Under the pieces are notes generated by a model that was not told where the DNA came from, did no database searches, and saw nothing but the letters and a program-made list of their open reading frames with translations. From assembly GCA_014338405.1 (NCBI GenBank), contig JTDE01001108.1, positions 16,894 through 80,893 of the forward strand: a stretch of DNA of 64,000 bases, given 5' to 3'. Positions within the stretch are counted from its first letter, which is position 1. Each line of letters begins with the position of its first letter. Source of the DNA: Paragonimus skrjabini miyazakii. Taxonomy: Eukaryota; Platyhelminthes; Trematoda; Plagiorchiida; Troglotrematidae. Made by a program: the position numbers and the translations under genes. Below are positions 48,043 through 59,365 of this stretch, one piece after another.

Positions 48043-49591
48043 TATTACGAATTGGTTAAAAGAGACCCAAATTGTTTCATAAATTTGTGTGACATTTAAA
48101 AAATATGTCCATTATAGTTCTATACTTCCAGACAGTTTCCTATTAGATATGGCTCTTAAGTTACCACGAGACTATATTTTGCAGACGTGCTCGAACCTAA
48201 AACACATGCACACTGTGGGTTCTTTTAGTTGCATGCAACTAATGTACAGCATACATAGTTCAGGCTGTAGTAAGCAGTTAGATCACTTAACCAATTGTTT
48301 GTTACAATTTTTTTAAATCTTGTAAAGCGCTTTCAACGGCGGAGAGACATTGCTGTACAATCTGTTAATATAAACTGGTTGTTCCAAGCGATTTATCAAC
48401 AAGCGCGTGGTGAGTGATTAAATAACCAAGAAGTCAAAAAAGGCGTCGGGTGAATCAGGTAAGCTCTCATGCCCGCACGAAGGCGACATAACGACGGATA
48501 GCATCATCGAGAAACAGTATTGCATTTGGACGTACGTGTTTTCCACACATTTACGGGCACCTTTTCATTGCCATCTTAATCATTTCACAACGGGTCAAAG
48601 ACAAATTGTCTGTTGGTGCTACTTCATTCCATGTGCACCACCTTCAGTGTCCCAGTGGATAAGTCACACATAACCTACAACAAATCGTCTGTCTCCTCGC
48701 ATCTGGGAACAATATATGGGGTGGATAAACTGTTGAATGACAGAAACTTGCACATCTGGGTCTGCCTTCACATTTAGTTCGGGCAAAACCTTGTTTCACA
48801 AACTCTGATTCTATTCAACCAATCCGTCAGAAGTGTGACTTATGACAGAAGTCATTACTGAAAACATCATCCTCTCTATTCTGGCCTCAGTCATGTGTGA
48901 ACTAAAGTAATTTGTGACAACATTGAGGTTACCACCGCTTTCTGTTAATAAACTCTATGTGAAGGAATCTTCCGACTAAACCGTACAGTTGTGACCCAAC
49001 AATTGTGTCACAGTTCCCTCTTTACACTGTTACGTAAATGAGTGATTGCGTAGCTGCGTTGATTTTGATCAATTCAAGCCTAGTGTTTACGTTACGTTAC
49101 TCAAACTTGTAAATCCTATTTTTGAACACTACCAACTAAACTAAGCGTAACTGTCTTAGGTTGTCCTGATAACGAATAACTGAAAATGAGTTGGTTTTCT
49201 ACACTGACCTCTAATCAACTTACAGAACGAAAACGAAAGAGACTCGATTATCGGAAGTTCTAAATTAAAATGCACAGCATTCCATCAATTATTTGAAAAA
49301 GTGCATTAAATGAGAGTTACCTGAACCCTTTCTACTTTGAATCAAAATATGTTTCCAAATAGATTTAATTATCAAAACACAAAACTGTTGGTTGTTGACT
49401 AATTGCTCGTCAAACTGTCGATATTGTTAGAATCTAAGATGTAACTCATAACTTTTTTCGGTAAATAATCAACGGACCAATACTATTTTATGTGGTCTAC
49501 ATAAGTAGAATGTCATGTAAAACCAAGAGGTTAAGTTAGGAATCATTGACCTATGCCGTGAGTTACAAAAGCCCAAATGACGATGGCTCAG

Positions 49592-49920
49592 CTACGGAAG
49601 TAACGAGTCGCTGATGTTGATAGTCAGCAGTTTGGAGTTCTTCACATAACTGCGCATAAAGTTAGGATGAAATTCTGGATAAGCACAGAGACTGACGCTA
49701 TTAACTTTTGGCCACGGTAACTGCAGGGTTTGTGCGAACTGTCTGCATTGACGAATAATCGGGTTACGTAAAGGGCTAGCGATGGAGCCGGCGATGATTG
49801 CCCTTGTTGGGGTGGTAGACCAGAACAGTTGTAGTGGAAAAGCACGAGTCGAAAGACGGATTGTAAAACGCTTTCTATGAGCCGTATTTAACCGGAAAAT
49901 ATATCCTTCGACTGGCACCC
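49592..49920 (-). pseudogene. Possible Penelope-like endonuclease fragment
   Basis: A 108-codon minus-strand frame contains AIIAGSIASPLRNPIIRQ followed by CRQFAQTLQLPWPKVN. The last part parallels the PLE-1 terminus KRFIQALHLPWPQI, and the part before it resembles the preceding helix. The GIY-YIG core itself is not visible. Confidence 0.45.
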
Positions 49921-50337
49921 CTTAAATCAGTTAGGCAGTCTGTTTTCGTGAAATTGCACGCTTGGTAAAAAAGGCAACCCATTCTGAATGAACCTGTAGG
50001 AGAAGGAGGGCATTGATTCTAACGCTTATGAGCAGTTAGCCGTCACTAAATAGACTTTCGGTCGATTGAAATTGATGGTTGGGGTAACTGGCGGGAAACC
50101 TGTGATTCCAGAGAAGTGTGTCCAAACTTTGCCGCAAATTAAGCTTGCTACCACTACGGTTTACATACTGTCGTCAGAACAGAAGTTTTGTCATCGAGAT
50201 AATTGAAATGATCACGTAAACATTATGTGTCCTATTTTAAAATGTCTATAATTATACTAGTCAGTTGACCTACACTTCAACAAAGTACCTGCAGAAAACC
50301 ACGCTGGACGTGGTCAACTGCTGACATAAAATTTGTT

Positions 50338-50592
50338 AATGATCATTACTCACAAGCGAAAGTGGTTGGGCGTTCATATATGATAATTTGGTCGTGCCTA
50401 ATGAGAGGTCAATGGTGCAGTGGTAAACACGGTGGCCGTGGTTCTAGTCCCAGCAGTGGTAAGGATATGCACTATTGATGAGCTCTAATGAGAGCGAAAC
50501 TCGAGTCTAGTGCTTCTTTTCGAAAGAAGCCGACTGGAAAGTCTATGGGATTGCGAAAGCTGCGATCAATTGTGGGTGGTGTTCAATCTATA
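50338..50592 (+). mobile_element. SINE S1, copy e
   Basis: The clearest full-length copy besides 6.5 kb. Box A-like TGGTGCAGTGG at 50413-50423 and box B-like GGTTCTAGTCC at 50440-50450. The body has GCGAAACTCGAGTCTAGTGC and the tail GATCAATTGTGGGTGG then TGTTCAA. Located in intron 5. Confidence 0.78.
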
Positions 50593-52239
50593 TGATAATA
50601 TAACTTTGATCTTAAGAGAACCATTAACGGTAAGCAAATCCATGTCCTGAGCTCTCTGTGTGTACTTGACGATAACCTCATGATGCGCTTGGACGAGAAG
50701 ACATCTATAGTTATCACGGAAAGAAAAGTCTATATTAATAGCAAAGCAGAGATTCTCTCGGTTCGAGGCAAGCCCAGTAAGACTAAACATGAAAAGTATA
50801 AGACCAACATGATTATGGGTAGGGTCATAAACGGCCTCAAACGAATCTCGTGAAAACGGGTGGTTTCAATGACTCAAACTGATTGGCTCCATCATTCTCC
50901 GTTTGTACGCTCTATCCAGAAACTACAAGTTTATCATACATCGGAGACCTATTCACTATATGTTCAATTCTCCATACGATGCAGGAGATGAGTGTTTTAG
51001 TGGAGCAACTTGAACCAAATCACTAACAATTACGCCCTTAGAGTTTGTATGATATATCCGATTTTTACTCTCTATAAAGAGATTAACAGTCAGTAAGTAT
51101 GTCCATAGGGCTGCTTTCCATTTTTCACATATGTCCGTTTGTTGTGCATCCTCATTTGTAAACAGGTTAAACTCCCTAAGATTTTGTCCAGTGCACCAAA
51201 ATAAATGCCGAAATGATTGCTCTTAAGACACACTTTCAGTCCATAAGTAATATAGTCAAAATAATAGAGTCCCAGTGGGGGTTCTACTCGACCTATCGCC
51301 AGCGGATATTTCTTTGAGTAAACAGAAGTATTAAAATATATAATTCTGTTGAGAATACTTATAAGATGTCTTTGTTTTGTTAATACCTTGTACAAGATTT
51401 ACTTGTTGTTTCTCAATCAGACGTGTCCCTTCATCACAATCACTTTCCAAACGGAATCAGACGACTGGCTTAATTTCACAAATATAAACCTAGAAAGTTA
51501 TTCAGATAAAAGTTTAAAACACCTAGTTTACAGTTAAGCATAAAAGACAATGTACAATTCATAATAGGTTTGTGCCTGTTGGATATAAACGAAATACTCG
51601 CCTTATGAGTAGAGCGATGAAAATTTGTTCTGCATATAAGTTGTACTAGAAACAAATGACGATCGGTTGTGGGTTAAAAGCGAGTGACTATTTTCATGGC
51701 TTTACAACTCAAAATTTGTTACTAAATCCACCATAAGCTCTGTTTGTCGATGTTGCAAAGGAAATAGTATTCACTTGTTATAGAGGTGGTCAACCGTCGA
51801 TTCTAACAGACCCCGGAGAGAATATTACATCGGTGATTTACTACACTCATTTGCCGACACTGAGGATAAAAGATAAACTCTCAGCTTTCAATCAGTCCAT
51901 GCCTATATATTCGGTAGCTTGCTACTGTACAGCGGAATAAGCAGGCCAGATTACAAGACGTTTGTCCAAATGGGTCAAAATACATGATTTGGCATGGCTA
52001 AAGGCAGGTTCTTGCAAGTCGACCAACAGAGCAGCCATCGAATTTTTGGTCGATAACTTCTTCGAAGTTGATCATATCCAAGCGTTCCATATGACATACC
52101 GAATTCCGACCAACCAGTCTAACTTGGTCAGATAAGGGAGACTAATCACCACTTCCGATGAAAACGAACGTGTTTAGAACAGCTGTCCGCTAACTCACTG
52201 GTGGCCCTTGAAACCAAAAGCATGTGCTATATTTGTGTT

Positions 52240-52310
52240 CTATATATATATAAGATTATTATATTTAATATTATATATATATATTATAGTTGTAATGTGA
52301 TGAATTGAAA
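52240..52310. repeat. AT-rich simple sequence
   Basis: Interrupted TA/TAT runs around a TTATATTTAATATTATA core. It can form a cruciform. No other function is evident. Confidence 0.7.
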
Positions 52311-52681
52311 ATAATTAATTAGAAAATGTGAATGTAGCAACTTGCGCATTGAGTGCTTGTTACAAAAACAAAAATTCAAAACTTCCTTCAGCTGCATATA
52401 AAAACCTTACGTGCTTCACCATACTCCTCGCATTTCCCGTCTACAGTTTATCAAATTTTCTAAATTCAGGGCTACTTCCACAAGGAGAAAGGCTAGTAAG
52501 AACGAGGTAAACTTGAAACAGGCTTTACAAAGTTTTGACCTCTGTAATGGCATTCTTTAACGAAAATAGCATACATGCACTTGCACTACTTCCGCCAAAG
52601 TGTATTGAGAGCAGCAGTACTGGATTTATGTAGATAATCTGAATAACAGCTGAATAACAGCAGATACTGGAACTTTCATGG

Positions 52682-52683
<2 letters not shown>

Positions 52684-52721
<38 letters not shown>
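52684..52721. repeat. (TA)n microsatellite
   Basis: About 18 uninterrupted TA units. Likely polymorphic in length. Confidence 0.95.
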
Positions 52722-52723
<2 letters not shown>

Positions 52724-54028
52724 ACCCGGGTTTAAACTCATTAGGTGGAGGACGTCGAAAACGATGACCTTCCATGTTATATTCTATAACCGAAATAAAT
52801 AGGAACTATCGAAGTCAACCGCTATTCATTTAAACGTTAAGGAACGTAAAATTACGACAAACAAAATGTTATATACCATATTCAGCTGTTTCGCAACATC
52901 AATAAAACGCCATGAAAAATTCTGGAACTTTCGAAGTAAGTTAACGAACTTTATTTTATTTACTATGTGCTTTTAGCGTTATATGAGCTTAGAAAACTGA
53001 TAAATTTTCTGTCTCATTTACCAAATAAAAAGACTAACCACAACAAACAACTGATATTTGTGTTTGAATGCAAGTGTGCTACAAACCGTAAGTGAATGTT
53101 TGAACAACTTTATCTCGACATTTTATTTACGAGTATGTGTAAATACATACCACGTCAAACATTGAGCAGACCAAATTAGATGCATCTGTCAAGTTGTCTA
53201 ACGAGGTACTTTGTATCTTCAGCGAGTATTGATCACTTTCACACATAAACTGACACAAAATAGACGTTAGTTTCTCGTTATGAATGTTAAATGGATAGTT
53301 TTATTGATTGACGTAAATTAGTTGCTATGTTCACGTATGCTACTGATTGGGGCCTGGAAGGTGTACACGAAGAAATCTGGTATTACTAAACATGTACCCG
53401 GTGAAGCTGCGCACAAAACAACAGGTGATAAAAATACCAATTTTGCTACTGCAAGTGCAAAATAGCTCAATTATGACAAGATTCATTTCGCATTTCCACA
53501 ACATTAAGCCAGAACAAGTCGTCACTAAGATTAGATTAGAACTAACGAGCATTTTTGTATGTGACTAATCGAACGTAATGAGAAATTAGCAATAAAGGTT
53601 GTGTTCCCACGGCTACTTACTACTCAATAAACGTGAGTAGTTCATGAGTTGGACTGTTACAGACGGAATGTCATTCGCAAGTCCAGGTAGACTTTACAGC
53701 CACGTGGGTCAATATTAACAGTGGTAAAGCGAAATTTGACATCCGCGTGAAATCATATAAAAAACTGAAACACGCTCAAAGGAATCGGCTCACTCATAAC
53801 ATATCCTGATTGACATAGGCCTGATGATCTGGATCATGCACGATTTGCAATCGACATAGCTGCAATTGGTCCTTGATTTAAATATCACTTCTAAACTTCC
53901 AATAACTCACCGGGTACTGGTAGTTTCATTAGGCTACATTGGGTGATTTGTCTGAGATAACTAGTAGGATTAAAAGTTAGAAGTCCGTGGGTGTCACAAA
54001 AATACACGTCTTTCCTCTTGCTTTTCAG

Positions 54029-54948
54029 AAACATTGTTGAACAGTCAAACGGGCATAGTCAAAACTGGCCAAGGGACACTTTGTGACGTAGATCGTTCGA
54101 GAATAGATGAACATGAAACAAATCCAATGCTCAATGACCATCATCCATTTTGTGTGTCCCCGGTTGTCCACAGGGAGGCTGAGATACTACGACAGCAAAC
54201 ACCGGAAATTACTCAAAATTCTATAAATGTTACTGATGCGGTTGCTGTTGGAATGTGTGCAAATGGGATACGGCCGCATTTAGCTGGTGCAATAAATTCT
54301 GGAAACATTTCACATGCTGAAACAAACTGTGAGATTTTGGAGAATATTTCTAGCTCAACCTCCGGGGCTAGCACTGAAAGAATCGTGCTCCCCAAATCCT
54401 GTAGTTATTTCGAATCCAATGTCATACCAACTTCTCATCAGATAATGCATACAACTACAGAATTACCGAAGGGAACAAACTGTCCAAAGAAGCCTGATAA
54501 ACAATTGCTTTTGATGGTGCGACAAGGTTTAACGGATAATCAACCTGTGAAATTAGCATCATCATCAATAGAGCAGTTTGTTTACGATCAGCCAAGAAAG
54601 TGTATTTGGTCACCTGATCGCTTGCCAAATTCTAACACATGCAAAACTCAGAGTTCGATAGATGACTGTCAGACAGAGTGCACTTCAAATACACCGGGCA
54701 CATCAGCAGATCAAGCACAGAATACTTACAAATCACTCAATCAGACCTTCGGACAAACCCATAGTGAACTTTCAGGCACTAAAAGCGGTGTAATAACAAA
54801 AGCAAGTCAATCATGGTATATTTGCAATGGTCCATTATGTAATTCCAGGGGAGATTCTTGTATGTCTTTTGACTGTAATAATGATGTAACCACAAAGAGT
54901 GTGAATTTTTTACAGACTTTTCCTTCCCGTCCTAATCTTTTCATGTAA
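54029..54948 (+). CDS. A1CF-like: Exon 6: C-terminal polar tail and stop
   Basis: AA completes Glu856. Residues 857-1161 follow, ending LQTFPSRPNLFM and TAA at 54946-54948. The sequence is rich in Ser, Thr, Asn, Gln and Cys, with no recognised domain, and is probably disordered. It is included because it is a 305-codon open frame, has a very strong acceptor (TTCCTCTTGCTTTTCAG) and joins exon 5 in frame. Vertebrate family members end not far after the dsRNA-binding domain, so this tail is an addition or a fast-evolving region. An ACA-GTAAGT donor-like site just after the stop (54957) is noted but unused in this model. Confidence 0.78.
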
Positions 54949-57900
54949 TTCGCTTACAGTAAGTCGATACCCGTGCTCTCATTGATAATTTCCCGTTTGT
55001 TTCACGTAGCTTCATATTCAATTTACATAGTTAATCATTCTTGTACACTGTCAGTTCTCTTTTTTTCCCTAGTTTATCATACCTATCCAATATGCGTTGT
55101 TTCCATTTTGTTCAAAATTTGCTTAATTTCTCTATCGTCAAGTATCAATCTTCTTGTGTTTCTGTAGGTAATTCTGGCATATCGGCTTTGTAATCCTGCT
55201 TCCATCAGTCATCTGAAACAATCATACAACAGATTTATCTTTTCTATCTAATCAATTAACTTTCACTCCATCTGCTCCAGAGATAGCCTTGAACACAAAC
55301 CAATAATCAACACATCAGGAATCAGCCATGAAACCATGAAACCAATAATCAATTGAACAAACCAAATTTTAGCTGGTACATGTGCAATAGCCATTGATGG
55401 GAGATGACATAATGATGTCAGGTTTCATCGAATTTCTGGTTTCTTTATCACTACAGACAATTTAAGATCATGCGGCTATTTCACTCGGATCAGCATCAAT
55501 CACAAACTTGGATCCGAATTAATGAAGATTGATCTTGTCAAGAATGAATGGATGGACGGGAAAACGTAATGAATTCATGCCTGTCTTACAGTCAACAAAA
55601 TCGATAATCCATTGATGAAGTTGCAACCATTATGAGTCCTGATTAACCATTGTTTTGATTAGCATCGGCCGTACAAAGTGCGAAGTCTTATTTATTGATA
55701 GGACGCCTATTTTTTCCAGTTAATTAATTGTTGCTTACAGACTACTTAGTCCAAGCTATTTCCTTTTTCCTTAGTAAACTGCTTAATATAATTTATGACT
55801 CAAACAAGTTTAGGTGTAAACAGATCGACCGCGTGGAAGTTCGTTTTTATTTTAAAGGCTGAAATTCTCATTGCAGCAATTTCTGTCTGACTGCTCATAA
55901 CAACTTTTCCTGTTTCTTTTCTATTATTCATATGCCAATACTTCGCTGTTCATTAGACGGAAAGCACTTTGTTGTTTCGTTAACAGGGACTTCGGTCATT
56001 AATGACCACTGATCTATATGTAACATCATTCATCGCCATACAAATATGTGGACCTATTAGTTGTTACTCAACTCAGTTTTAATGTGGTTGTTCCCCCCAT
56101 AATGTTCCCATTCATGCGGTCAAAGTGGAATAAAATGTTTAGGAATGTTTCGTGTTGACTGCAAGTTTTGGGGAGGGTAAAACTGTGCAAGCTTTTTTGT
56201 GCTCTTGATGAATCGTTGGCAACATGATAACAGTATAATCACATTTTGGTTCAGTATGGAATATTTCCATGCTTTGTGAAATGTGTGTTTGGTTAGGACC
56301 GAAGGCTAATTTTTCTCGTAAAAAGCTAAGCAGTAATAGTTACAAATGTTAGTATACAACATAAAGCATAAAATATTGTGCACAAGAGCAATTATTTTGG
56401 TTTGATCAAGTTTTTAAAATATCCGCCGAATGGAGAATTAATCAACTTGACGGTATCTGTGTTTCTGACAATGTGTTTCGAGAGAGGTTCAAATAACACC
56501 GACAATCAATTACAACCTACAATATGTGATAAACAATTTCTTGGACGGCTTTAGTATGAAGAACTAATGTTGCTTCTTGCAATCAGAACTACTGGATATA
56601 GTTGTGAATATTTGGACCTGATCTTTGTAAATCACAACAATTAACCACCACACTACTCAGTTAAATATGTAGAACAACCAAAAAGTGCAGCACACCATCA
56701 AAAGTTTGATCAGTTTGAAATCACATGGGCTTGAAGAATGGTAGCTAATTTACAGACTTGTTCATAATATACGTGAATGGGATGCAACCGGATAAGCAGA
56801 AAATAAAAGAAGACAGACTGATTTCCTAAAGCACAAAACAATATTTACCGTTCGTCAAATTCTTGAACATTGTAGCGCGTGCTGTCAAACAATAATCTTG
56901 GTTTACTGAAATGTTTTCGAACTGAGAAGCGGATAAATGTCCGCCTAAGAGTGTAAACATTAGGTCAACGGTTTATTTGGGGGTAAATCAGCTTCAGTTA
57001 AGTTCTAAATGAAACAGACCAACACACTCCGCATAAAAAAGCATCGATCAGAATTGTCCAAATTCTACAATTTTGTCTAATTCTACAACAGACAAAATAA
57101 ATGTACATATTTTACGCTTCAAAAGATCTATGCTTTTGTCTGGTTAAGTGCCTTGACTTCAGTTTCCTGTGTCTCTATGTCAATTTAAGACGCTTCAAGA
57201 AGATTTACTAGATGCCAGTGGCAAACGCAATCGTACGACTCAATCGTATAGAGATAGGTTGACATACAATAATTGGTTGACCTTTATGCACCGAGAAGTC
57301 AGATCCTACGTATTCCCATACCTTATAATAAAGTGTTCCGTTAATGTGAACCAGAGTTAACCGTCGCTGTCCTCCGCCCTATTTTCCTGACCTATTCTAT
57401 AGAAAATCGGAGGTCATTTTTAGCTTGGTTAACCAATTAGGTTCATGCATTTTTTACACGATCTCGATATGAAGGTGACACTTCCAGGAACTTGTGAATG
57501 TGGTCATGTGTTTAGTAAAAGAGCCATGATCTTAAGATTTTGTCCACTGGCAATTCAATCTATCAAGCATATACCAGTGAATAAACAGAAGAAATTACTA
57601 CCAAGTTGAACGGTAAATTTCAAACGGTTATGGAGTGAAAACCAGTTTGGTTACTGTTAATTTATGTGTGAGTGGTACAATTACATTTTACAAGAATGTG
57701 TGTCAGCATAACAGGGGCAAGTATTATTATTATTATTGTCAAATATGGATCTCCCATTAGACTAACACATTTATTTGTCAGTATGGACTGTTGAATGTAT
57801 TGTATGATTAGTCAAACGCACTTTGTCAACTTGGAGTTTATGATTAATGAAACTGCAAGGGTCAGAAGGTTATTCACTTCTCATTTCTCGTAGTGTCACA

Positions 57901-59220
57901 AAGACAAAACTGCATAGTGGCTTGGGGAACGGCTTAAAAGTGATTCGTAAACTATTGTGTACAATCGAATTAAGGAGAAAATCATGACGACGAGCTTAAC
58001 GCTGTAGTTATATGTAAGAAATGTGAAATACCTAAACAACCATGGATTTCATTTTTGCAGTCCACAAGGTGATCGAAATTGAAAATTATCTATCGACCAT
58101 TTACAAATGTGATATTCATCAACGAGTTCGGCTTAAAGAAGTGCGCACGTGCGTGACTGTCTTTCAGACGTCCACCAATGAGATCGGCAAATGTGCAAAT
58201 GCATCCTGAATGTTTTGGTTCATCCTGATGACAGCTCAGTTGTCTCTATGTTATGCTCAATTTCTAAACTTCAGCGTTAACATATCATAGAACCCTAGAC
58301 CAAAAGTAGTTGTTGTATGACTTAAACCGGATGATCGACTTACAATCGAAAGTAGCTCCTTCTTTAGGCTAGCTAAAACGGACTGATGAACCGTATTCTC
58401 CTAAAATGCTCGAAGATTTGAAAAAGGTCGTTTAAGAAATGTCATTTCTATATGGTACAGTTGAACGTAAAATGTGATAATTCTGGCTAACCACAACTGT
58501 AAACCAACAAGGTGTTCAAATGAACAAGCAAAGAATAACCGAGATCATGTAACTGTATAATGTCCTCAGAAATGTCCAAGACAAACGGGAAATAAATTTG
58601 CCAAAACTACTGAATCCAAATGGTGTTTGGACAGATTGTATTCACTGGCTTCATAAAAGTCTCAAGAAATAGATCACTACAGTTACAAACAAAATAAAAT
58701 TTCAAGACAGGTATCAGACGTTTTCATATTGTCAGTTATGAGCGTTTTGTCTCATGAAGAACACAAGTGTGTACAGAGCAACCTGACACGCCTTCTGTAA
58801 GCAAATGCAACATTCTTTAGCAACTCATCAACATACGATACATACGAAACAACTCATAATGAAGTATTCAACTGTTTCAACAGGATCAGTCACACACGTC
58901 ATCAGACCAATAAACACACCAGTCAATAACAAAGCCATATGACGATCAACATTTTTTACGATGTGAACCTGATAACACATTCCCAACTAGCAGACTTCAC
59001 ATTTCTTCATAGACTGCCTACTTTACCTCGGCTTGGTTACAGAAGTTTGAAAGGTCAAGGATTATACAATTTCGAAGTTACTAGTGTTGACATTGCTAAT
59101 TTGTTCCCTTGATTCGCAATCCGTAAAACTGGTTATTATTCAATACTGTGATGGTCTAATTATAAACGAAAATATCACTGAAATTGTCAAGTGGGAAACA
59201 AACTGGCAAATGTCAAGTCT
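54949..59220. other. Downstream flank, including the 3' untranslated region
   Basis: The transcript end is not determined. The first clear AATAAA I see after the stop is at 56129-56134, with further ones near 56808 and 57091. No open frame above 65 codons shows a domain. A short TAT trinucleotide run lies near 57725. Confidence 0.4.
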
Positions 59221-59221
59221 G

Positions 59222-59365
59222 GACATTGGCGATGGTATGCACTACTGATGAGCTCTAATGAGAACGAAACTCGAGTCTAGTGCTTCTTTTCGAAAGGGGC
59301 CGACTGGAAAGTCTATGGGGATGTGACAGCTGCGATCATTTGTGGGTGATGTTCAACTTGAAATG
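59222..59365 (+). mobile_element. SINE S1, copy f (3' half)
   Basis: Begins inside the unit at GATGGTATGCACTACTGATG, then CGAAACTCGAGTCTAGTGC and the tail GCTGCGATCATTTGTGGG and GTTCAACTTG. The tRNA-like head is missing. Confidence 0.72.

Larger units (their letters stand above)
46760..54028 (+). other. Intron 5 (7.3 kb, contains the scaffold gap)
   Basis: GTGAGT donor; acceptor TTCCTCTTGCTTTTCAG. It holds the Penelope-derived palindrome and the 100-N gap (47.3-48.0 kb), a Penelope fragment (49.7-49.9 kb), an S1 SINE (50.3 kb) and AT repeats (52.2 and 52.7 kb). Because of the gap the true intron length is uncertain. Confidence 0.75.
24425..54948 (+). other. A1CF-like: Gene locus: A1CF/RBM46/RBM47-family RNA-binding protein, six coding exons
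   Basis: The spliced model is 24426-25382, 28197-28377, 32289-32940, 41616-41854, 46223-46759 and 54029-54948. Lengths 957, 181, 652, 239, 537 and 920 sum to 3486 nt (1161 codons plus stop). Every junction keeps the frame, and all introns are GT-AG. Domains are RRM1 about residues 147-224, RRM2 227-308, RRM3 321-396 and a dsRNA-binding domain about 600-716, the order specific to A1CF/RBM46/RBM47. SYNCRIP/hnRNP R relatives lack the last domain. Vertebrate members bind AU-rich or U-rich RNA and act in mRNA editing complexes, splicing or germ-cell mRNA control. The role here is unknown and editing with APOBEC1 is not implied. The C-terminal 445 residues are a polar extension without a recognised domain. 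Introns carry several retrotransposon relics. Confidence 0.85.
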
